A DNA stretch of 64,000 nucleotides, taken from the NCBI GenBank assembly GCA_014800245.1, contig JAAVGM010000014.1, positions 1-64,000 on the forward strand, written 5' to 3'. The notes under the pieces are model-generated. The model was given only the letters and a program-made list of their open reading frames with translations, searched no databases and was not told the DNA's origin. The position numbers and the translations under genes were made by a program. This stretch comes from Bacteroidales bacterium (GTDB taxonomy: Bacteria; Bacteroidota; Bacteroidia; Bacteroidales; Muribaculaceae). This document shows positions 57,451-64,000 of this stretch, in pieces (position 1 is the stretch's first letter; each line of letters opens with the position of its first letter).

Positions 57451-58896
57451 TTATGAGATTATGGTTTCCAGTGTAACCATTGCTCCCTTCTCCCTTATCT
57501 CCTTCACAAACTTGAGATATAGGTCGGTAAAGGCTTTTGAATCTCTCAGATCCGCTCCGGCGAATGCCGGGATATCAAGGAAGTCGAGAGGGTTGTCGCT
57601 TGCAAGAGCCTTCTCCACTGTAGAATCCATCCATGGCTCTGCCACTTCGAATGTAGCCCCCTTATCGTCGGTATGATATTTAAGATAATCATAATAGGCG
57701 GCGAAAAGATATGCCACACGGGTCAGATCTTTACCATCCTTCACCATCTTGGTGACATTCGGTATAAGATAGACCGGGAATTTGGCAAGACCATCGAAGC
57801 AGAGACGTGCCACCTGATCGCTCACTGAGCTATTGGCGAAACGCTCTATCAAAGTCTGCTTATATTCTTCAAGATCGGTATTTCCGGGAGCCGGAACATA
57901 GGGAGTGATGTCGATGTCCATGAAATCCTTCACAAATTTCTTTATCCTCTCATCTTTCATAGCCTCATCCACCTTTCGGTAGCCGCTGAGGAAAGAAGGA
58001 TAAGAAAGAAGGGAGTGGGAAGCATTGAGCAGCGAGAGCTTCATATTCTCATAAGGAGCCACATCATCCGTGAATTCCACACCAACTTCCTCCCATTTCG
58101 GACGACCGTTGGCGAAATTATCCTCCACCACCCATTGGATGAAATCTTCACAATAAACGGGAGCCCTGTCATCGGTGCCGTTCTTGATATTCAATCTATC
58201 TATATCCTCCGGACGTGTGGCGGGCGTGATGCGATCCACCATGGAATTAGGGAATGTAACATTCTCCTCCGCCCAAGCGGCAAGTTCGGGATCCTGAGCC
58301 TTCATGAATGTCATGAAAGCCTTCTTTGCCGTGTTGCCGTTATGCTGGAGGTTATCGCAGGTAAGAATCGTTACCTTTCCGGCACCATCATTCTTACGCT
58401 TTCTCAAACCTTCGGCCACATATCCGAACACAGTCTCCGGCTCGGAAGGATTGGCAAGGTCTCTCTTCACAGCCTCATTGGAGAGGTCGAAATTTCCATC
58501 CTTGTCGATATTATAACCTCCTTCGGTGATAGTCATCGACACAATCTTGGTATCCGGCTCGGCAATCTTCTCAATCACTAATTCAGGTTCTTTCTGCGCC
58601 CAGATCACATCCTTTAGAGAACCGATCTCGACAGTTTCATCCTTGCCGTCGCGTCCGCAGATGGTAAGGGTATAGACCCCGTCCTGATTCTTGAGCGCTT
58701 TATAAAGACGCTCATCGGAGGGGAGGAGCATAGCGCCGGTGATGGCCCAATCCTGTTGTGACGGGTCGAGACGCAAAAGCTGATCGGTATAGAATTCCTC
58801 ATGAGCACGGTGGAAATTACCTACGCCGATATGCAAGATTCCGCTCTTAGTCTTGTTGCGGTCGTAATCAACCGCCTTGATTTTTGTGTTTTCCAT
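57451..58896 (-). CDS. Mannitol dehydrogenase family protein
   Basis: GILHIGVGNFHRAHEEFYTDQLL, SMTITEGGYN, VTILTCDNLQHNGNTAKKAF, FPNSMVDRITPAT. Confidence 0.96.
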   Translation of the reverse strand: MENTKIKAVDYDRNKTKSGILHIGVGNFHRAHEEFYTDQLLRLDPSQQDWAITGAMLLPSDERLYKALKNQDGVYTLTICGRDGKDETVEIGSLKDVIWAQKEPELVIEKIAEPDTKIVSMTITEGGYNIDKDGNFDLSNEAVKRDLANPSEPETVFGYVAEGLRKRKNDGAGKVTILTCDNLQHNGNTAKKAFMTFMKAQDPELAAWAEENVTFPNSMVDRITPATRPEDIDRLNIKNGTDDRAPVYCEDFIQWVVEDNFANGRPKWEEVGVEFTDDVAPYENMKLSLLNASHSLLSYPSFLSGYRKVDEAMKDERIKKFVKDFMDIDITPYVPAPGNTDLEEYKQTLIERFANSSVSDQVARLCFDGLAKFPVYLIPNVTKMVKDGKDLTRVAYLFAAYYDYLKYHTDDKGATFEVAEPWMDSTVEKALASDNPLDFLDIPAFAGADLRDSKAFTDLYLKFVKEIREKGAMVTLETIIS

Positions 58897-59040
58897 TTTA
58901 AACAGTATTAAAGATATATATTAAAGATTCGCGTAGTGCTATAAATGATTATTCCAATTTCAGATTATTCTAATATTCCGAATTTGATAACATCTTTTGC
59001 TCTACAATTGATTAAAAATTTAATATGATTTAATAAAAAA

Positions 59041-59100
59041 GCGGAAGCCTCTGAAAGCCTCCGCAATAAAAAGAAAGCGGAAGCCCTTGAAAGCCTCCGC
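59041..59100 (-). terminator. Tandem duplicated terminator hairpins
   Basis: GCGGAAGCCTCTGAAAGCCTCCGC (59041-59064) and GCGGAAGCCCTTGAAAGCCTCCGC (59077-59100), each followed by a minus-strand T-tract. Confidence 0.8.
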
Positions 59101-59158
59101 CATTAGATATTCTCTTAGTTTCTGGAAGTGTGTAAGGCGCAAGTGCGCCGAAGCCGTA

Positions 59159-59548
59159 TCAATCCATCATATCCTCCGGTTCGATCGGCATATAGGGCCC
59201 ATCTTTCACTTCAAAGATAGCCGAAGGCTCAATCACTTCAATTCCATGCCACTGTCCTTTCGGAATCTGCACACCGTAATTCCCCTTCTTAGGATCCAAC
59301 AGGAAACGATCCGTCTGCGCTCCCATATCATTATAGAACGCCACCACCATCTTTCCTCTCAGCAGCACATACGTCTCCGCCGTATGCCGATGGCGATGAA
59401 TCGGGATTATCGTGCCGGGGAGCAGCACATTCATCAATCTCTGAGCCTTCGCGTCAAGGCTCTCATGGAAATTATAATTCATCCTCAGTCGAGGGGATTC
59501 CTTCGCTTCCTCCTCCACCCTGTCAATCAATCTATCATCAATAATCAT
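59159..59548 (-). CDS. WbuC-family cupin-fold protein
   Basis: RLMNVLLPGTIIPIHRHRHTAETYVLLRGKMVVAFYND, GVQIPKGQWHGIEVIEPSAIFEVKDGPY. Confidence 0.88.
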   Translation of the reverse strand: MIIDDRLIDRVEEEAKESPRLRMNYNFHESLDAKAQRLMNVLLPGTIIPIHRHRHTAETYVLLRGKMVVAFYNDMGAQTDRFLLDPKKGNYGVQIPKGQWHGIEVIEPSAIFEVKDGPYMPIEPEDMMD

Positions 59549-59601
59549 ATCTTATAATCTTATAACCCTAAATGATTATACTCAAAAATCCCCATTGGAT
59601 A

Positions 59602-59921
59602 AAGGAAAAGTCCGTACGCTGGATCGCCTTATGGCGTGTTTACGCAAGATTTAAGCAGATTGAACGGGGATTTTTATATAGGTTTTATATATATTGAGAG
59701 CAGAGTAATAAAGCAGATTGTTCTGACCTGCCGGTCAGCGGAGATCCGAGCAGGACACATACGAATGAAGAGTCTGCTCCCATCTGCCAAGACCGACAGG
59801 TCTAATCTGCTTTTATCTCATATATAATTAATCTTGCCGTAAGTAAAAAATCTGCGCTTTATCTGCTCAAATCCAGCGTAATAAAAAGCAACGCTTTGAT
59901 CCTGCGTACGGACCTTTTCTT
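59602..59921. repeat. 320-bp nested inverted-repeat (MITE-like) element
   Basis: Outer arms 59602-59625/59898-59921; middle arms 59642-59660/59861-59879; inner arms 59710-59736/59791-59813. Confidence 0.75.
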
Positions 59922-59929
59922 AATCAACC

Positions 59930-60892
59930 TTATAACCTTTTCAAATATTCCTCATGCAGATGATAATATTTCTTCATGAAGAGAAGATAGCCGGCGGCAA
60001 GGAGCAGAATAACAATCCCTAAATAGAGATAATGGTTGATCGGAAGATATATCACCCCTGCCGATATCACCAACTGCAACGCCATATATAGGGATGAAAC
60101 CGTGACATGCGGCATCTTCAATTCGTTAGCCATAATCTGGAAAGCATGCTTGCGGTGAGCCTCCCCCAACTTCTCATGAAGCTGTATGCGATGACAGATG
60201 GTCAGCACCGTGTCTGCCCCATACACTGCCAGAAGCACTATATAAGCGAAATCACCCGTAGTGAGAATCAACTTCCCCAAGGCGAAGAGCACAATGAATG
60301 CAATCGAGATTGATCCGACATCCCCGGCAAAGCACTTGGCCTTCTTTCGGAAATTGAAGAAGCAGAACACCAACAGCGACAATCCCGCAACATAGAGAAA
60401 ATCCATCGAGATGAAATCGTAGCGTGAATTGAGATAGATAAGGGGAACGATCACGGCGATAGAATATCCGCCGGTGATTCCGTTGATGCCGTCCATGAAA
60501 TTATAGGCGTTGATGATGCCGACGCATACCACCAATCCCACCAACACCATCCACCAGTCGTGGAGATTCAGAATCCCGAATTGCTCAAACATCAGGAACA
60601 TGGCTATAAACTGCACCACCAATCGCCACTTATCGGGCAGCGACTTCACATCATCCGCAAAGCTCACAGCCCCAACGAGGGTGAGTCCCAACATGAACCA
60701 TGAATATTGCAATCCGAAGAAGAGATAGAAGAGCCAAGCCCCGAATAAAAAAATAATACCTCCGCCACGCAAGGTGACAGAGGTATGTGATGACCGTTGG
60801 TTTGGCTTGTCGATTATATTAAACCGATCTGCAATCCGGAAGTATGCCAATTCCATTAGAATCAGCAAAAGGAAGATGATAAGAAAAGACAT
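59930..60892 (-). CDS. MraY/WecA-like undecaprenyl-phosphate sugar-1-phosphate transferase
   Basis: KPNQRSSHTSVTLRGGGIIFLFG, FADDVKSLPDKWRLVVQF, NAYNFMDGINGITGGYS, FAGDVGSISIAF. Confidence 0.95.
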   Translation of the reverse strand: MSFLIIFLLLILMELAYFRIADRFNIIDKPNQRSSHTSVTLRGGGIIFLFGAWLFYLFFGLQYSWFMLGLTLVGAVSFADDVKSLPDKWRLVVQFIAMFLMFEQFGILNLHDWWMVLVGLVVCVGIINAYNFMDGINGITGGYSIAVIVPLIYLNSRYDFISMDFLYVAGLSLLVFCFFNFRKKAKCFAGDVGSISIAFIVLFALGKLILTTGDFAYIVLLAVYGADTVLTICHRIQLHEKLGEAHRKHAFQIMANELKMPHVTVSSLYMALQLVISAGVIYLPINHYLYLGIVILLLAAGYLLFMKKYYHLHEEYLKRL

Positions 60893-61066
60893 TATTTATA
60901 AGTAAATTAAAATTTAGCTATAATAATTTCATGCGGGCGCGCCTTGTATTGCGCAGGTATATATAAAATCAGAACCCACGAAGCCGTGGATTCCGGAGAT
61001 TGCTATTATTTATTGTGACTTTTCTTTTGATTCCTAAAAGCGGTTTCAACTGTTAGGTTTCATAAA

Positions 61067-61651
61067 CTAAAGAGAGACATCCAAATCTCTGGGAAGGAAA
61101 TAACCCAATATACATTTAGGATTACGAATACATAACTGAATATGATTCTTATTAAAGAATCCGGCAGTAGGATAAATCTCCTCACCCTCCCAAAATGGGG
61201 CTCTTACAGAGTCAAACTCCTCATACCCATTATCAACATTATATTTGTGTAAAGCTTCGATTACATAACAATCTAAGAATCGAAGCATAAGTTCTCCATT
61301 TTCTCCCTTTCTCCCCGCTTTATTTAATTTTAAATCACCCTTTTCAAAGGATGACTTAACAATATTTTCCCACACTAATCTTATGCTTGCAAGCCCACTA
61401 CGTGTAGAAAGATCCAAGCAATACCCCAAATTCATAACTGCCCCAATCACACATGGATTAGAACATTTCTTTGTAATTGTTGCAAATTCCAAAGCCCGGA
61501 TAGGATCATTCTCCCAAAAATAGATTCCACTACCGAGCCAATCATATTTATTTTCACTTGGAATAAGTTCACCTTGATTCAGAAGAGCTTTTCTTGCAAC
61601 CTCTTCTTCACAGCCATGGAAGCCTATTGTTAATCCATGATAATCAAACAT
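61067..61651 (-). CDS. ART-like fold protein, candidate toxin (DUF3990-like)
   Basis: FHGCEEEVARKALLNQGELIPSENKYDWLGSGIYFWENDPIRALEFA; preceded by a small ORF 10 nt upstream. Confidence 0.6.
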   Translation of the reverse strand: MFDYHGLTIGFHGCEEEVARKALLNQGELIPSENKYDWLGSGIYFWENDPIRALEFATITKKCSNPCVIGAVMNLGYCLDLSTRSGLASIRLVWENIVKSSFEKGDLKLNKAGRKGENGELMLRFLDCYVIEALHKYNVDNGYEEFDSVRAPFWEGEEIYPTAGFFNKNHIQLCIRNPKCILGYFLPRDLDVSL

Positions 61652-61661
61652 GAACTCAAAT

Positions 61662-61823
61662 TTAACTAATCACTACCCCATTATTATTAATTTTCATACC
61701 CAAACTACGCAAATACTTACGAGAAGAGCGAACCGAGGCAGCCTGTTTTCTACCATAATCAGCCATACTCTTTTTAAGCTCAGAGTATGGGATATCTGTA
61801 ATTCTGATTTTAACACTTTCCAT
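61662..61823 (-). CDS. Small 53-aa protein, candidate antitoxin (absent from supplied ORF list)
   Basis: Minus-strand translation MESVKIRITDIPYSELKKSMADYGRKQAASVRSSRKYLRSLGMKINNNGVVIS*; lies between promoter/palindrome and the 61067-61651 gene. Confidence 0.6.
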   Translation of the reverse strand: MESVKIRITDIPYSELKKSMADYGRKQAASVRSSRKYLRSLGMKINNNGVVIS

Positions 61824-61905
61824 ATCGTCTATTGAATTTGAATTAATCAGTTTTACACAAGAAACGCTTTACTATCTCTATTGTTGTCTGATTTAATGAT
61901 AATCT

Positions 61906-61921
61906 CGTTTAATGTTAAACG
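61906..61921. promoter_or_regulatory. Perfect palindrome CGTTTAATGTTAAACG, possible autoregulatory operator
   Basis: 7+7 perfect arms, 2-nt centre, between a minus-strand TAAATTTG -7 box (61941-61948) and the small ORF. Confidence 0.6.
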
Positions 61922-62072
61922 ATTCCATTATTTTATCTACCAAATTTACGAAATAAAATTATATTACGCAAATTCAGAAGATGAAAATCTACTCTTAAAT
62001 CATATTCACACCACATTATATAGGATATAGGCTTTTTCAAATATAACTTCCAGCGTCAATCATAATTTCTCT

Positions 62073-62972
62073 CTATTCCACCCTCAGAGTTTCAATCACT
62101 TTCAGAGGCTGCCATCCTAATTCTTTTACCGCTTTATGATTAGAGAAGGTAAGTGATTGAGTGAGTTTATCAAGCCTGCGCGAATTTATAGGGAATCGTT
62201 TGCCCACAACATCGCCTACCAAAGCCAAAGATTTAGCAATCCAATAAGGTATGGAGATCGGCGACCTCTTCCCAAGCTGCGATGCAATCAGACGCGACAA
62301 CTCGCCGAAGGTAGGCTGATCCGTGTCACAAATATTATATACCCCTCCCCTGTCTTTCACCAAAGGGATGAGATTGGCTATATCTTCAGCCATCAATATG
62401 CTTTTCCTTACATCTCCTTTACCGATATTGACATAAAATCCTCTCTTAACCCCCTTGATCATATCCCCTAAATTTCCCGGAGGATTCACACCGGCCAAAA
62501 GCGATGGACGAAGGATAGTAAGCACCACCCCATTCTTCTTGCACCAATCTGCAAGAAACTCCTCCGCTAAAATCTTACTTTTGGCATAAGGAGTCGTGCC
62601 GTTGAGAGGGTGTTCCTCAGTGATCAAATCGCCGCTATCGCATCCATAAACAGCCACTGTGCTGATAAATATAAACGACTTCGGCACGCCGGCTTTCTCC
62701 AATACCTTGCAAAGATTTTTTGTCCCTTCCAGATTCACATCATAGAAAGCCTTCTCCTCCTCCGGAGTCTGCGGCACCATATGCGCTTTTCCTGCAGCAT
62801 GGAGAACTATATCATACTCCTCCTTAATTTCCGGCACCTGCGAAGCAAGATCTGCCACAATATCATTAGAGCCATCGCGCCCCACAGTGGACACAAGCTC
62901 ATATTCCGACTTAAGCTGATTTAATATATTAGCTCCCAAGAAACCGGAGGCACCAGTAAAAAGGATTTTCAT
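62073..62972 (-). CDS. NAD-dependent epimerase/dehydratase
   Basis: MKILFTGASGFLGANILNQL, VLHAAGKAHMVPQTPEEEKAFYDVNLEGTKNL, PYAKSKILAE. Confidence 0.95.
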   Translation of the reverse strand: MKILFTGASGFLGANILNQLKSEYELVSTVGRDGSNDIVADLASQVPEIKEEYDIVLHAAGKAHMVPQTPEEEKAFYDVNLEGTKNLCKVLEKAGVPKSFIFISTVAVYGCDSGDLITEEHPLNGTTPYAKSKILAEEFLADWCKKNGVVLTILRPSLLAGVNPPGNLGDMIKGVKRGFYVNIGKGDVRKSILMAEDIANLIPLVKDRGGVYNICDTDQPTFGELSRLIASQLGKRSPISIPYWIAKSLALVGDVVGKRFPINSRRLDKLTQSLTFSNHKAVKELGWQPLKVIETLRVE

Positions 62973-63014
62973 AATGTAATATTTTTCGGCATGGAGTGAA
63001 TAAGTGGGACAGCT

Positions 63015-63758
63015 TTATTTTAAATACTTTACAATCCCATGAAAAGCATACGATGCAACATAGAAAAACGTTGGAATAAAACAAATCCCCTGCTGTTTAT
63101 GCAGCACATCCCAATAGCCTTTAAACATTTTAAATTTATTGGCTGATCTCGCATTCTCTGCTACCCGATAAAGCGCTGTTACTTGACAAAGATTTTTAGC
63201 TTTATATCCTTTTTTTAAGACATCAAGCCAAAAACAGAAATCTTCCTGAGGAATAGCTTTAAAACGAGTATCTCCTATGGCTTCTCTACGAGCCATAGCC
63301 GTAAGACACGGAATCACATTATGCCATTTCAGAGAATTATAATCAGCCTCCTTACCGGTCTGAATAATCCGATGATTTCGCATCCCATCAAAACTTATTT
63401 TTTCATAATAGCTATACGAGACAGGAACATTTTCTTTTCGCATAAAATCCAATTGGATTCTAAGCTTATCAGACAACCACATATCATCGCTATCAAGAAA
63501 AGCTATAACATCCCCTCGGGCATTATCCAAAGCTATATTCCTTGGTTTTGCGGGGGAGCCTGAAGGTACATCAGTTCGGAAATACCTAATCCTTGAATCT
63601 TTCTTCTGAAACTCTTCTATTATTTCTCTGCTTTTATCGGAGGAGCAATCATCAACAATCAACATTTCCCAATCTTGATACGTCTGATTGATTACTGATT
63701 GGATTGTATCGGCGATATAAGCCTCTGCGTTATAGCAAGGAGTTATTATGGAGACCAT
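63015..63758 (-). CDS. Glycosyltransferase family 2
   Basis: MVSIITPCYNAEAYIADTIQSVINQTYQDWEMLIVDDCSSDKS, PRNIALDNARGDVIAFLDSDDMW. Confidence 0.96.
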   Translation of the reverse strand: MVSIITPCYNAEAYIADTIQSVINQTYQDWEMLIVDDCSSDKSREIIEEFQKKDSRIRYFRTDVPSGSPAKPRNIALDNARGDVIAFLDSDDMWLSDKLRIQLDFMRKENVPVSYSYYEKISFDGMRNHRIIQTGKEADYNSLKWHNVIPCLTAMARREAIGDTRFKAIPQEDFCFWLDVLKKGYKAKNLCQVTALYRVAENARSANKFKMFKGYWDVLHKQQGICFIPTFFYVASYAFHGIVKYLK

Positions 63759-63785
63759 AATAGATAAAGATTATAATTATAAAAA

Positions 63786-63852
63786 TTGCAGAAAAGGCTA
63801 AGAGATAATAGAATGGAATACGGAATTGTAGGTCTCTAAGCCTCTTCTGCAA
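63786..63852. repeat. Inverted repeat upstream of the GT2 gene
   Basis: TTGCAGAAAAGGCTAAGAG ... CTCTAAGCCTCTTCTGCAA, 19-nt arms with two mismatches. Confidence 0.7.
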
Positions 63853-64000
63853 AATGTATTGTAAAATCAATAATCTAAAAGGATTGAGATGGTTCCCTTA
63901 GACAGTCCTGATTTCAATAAAGACACTCTCCAGAAACCGTCTTTTGTTTTAACGAACCCATACACACCCTATCCTAATAACTGGATAATCTTATTTGCAA

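Noticed and set aside
59602-59921. Invertible capsule promoter flanked by recombinase sites
   Set aside because: Arms are nested along the whole element rather than simple flanking sites, no recombinase gene is nearby, and no outward promoter was recognised; kept as an inverted-repeat element only.
1181-61651. Functional pairing of the DraG gene (1181) with the ART-like protein (61067)
   Set aside because: About 60 kb apart with unrelated neighbourhoods; no sequence evidence linking them.
1-64000. CRISPR array, tRNA or rRNA genes
   Set aside because: No regularly spaced direct repeats of CRISPR size and no tRNA/rRNA signatures noticed by eye; a tRNAscan/Infernal run would be needed to exclude them fully.

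Overview
Bacteroidales chromosomal window (Muribaculaceae/Bacteroides-like gene content and TAnnTTTG promoters). Four parts can be read. (1) ~1-9.7 kb, accessory/stress region: AlbA_2-type ATP-binding protein running off the left edge, ADP-ribosylglycohydrolase, YhcG/DUF1016 nuclease, YccF, and a compact TerD - TerY-like vWA - PP2C - kinase/zinc-ribbon operon. (2) ~9.7-14.9 kb: HMA protein + TonB receptor, acetyltransferase, two PH-domain membrane proteins. (3) ~14.9-58.9 kb, a large polysaccharide utilisation locus: GalM, GH76, SusC/SusD and surface lipoproteins, GH43-like proteins, a hybrid two-component regulator (HTCS), GH127-like/DUF1680, three secreted beta-sandwich/repeat proteins, a DUF4965-like::GH2 fusion, GH92, GH125, an unassigned 733-aa secreted protein, then ROK kinase, ManA, GalK, MFS and mannitol dehydrogenase. 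(4) ~59-63.8 kb: surface-polysaccharide genes (WbuC-like cupin, WecA/MraY-like transferase, epimerase, GT2) plus a small toxin-antitoxin-like pair. Strongest hunt results: a shared promoter architecture (two TTCTATTCA-like half-sites 21-22 bp apart, 30-31 bp from the -7 box) before four PUL transcription units, with a weaker fifth copy, proposed as the HTCS operator; an unlisted 53-aa ORF paired with an ART-like protein behind a perfect 16-bp palindrome; two nested inverted-repeat elements (198 and 320 bp); and a duplicated promoter segment fused to the 3' end of an ORF. All assignments come from reading translations and motifs by eye; no database search was run.
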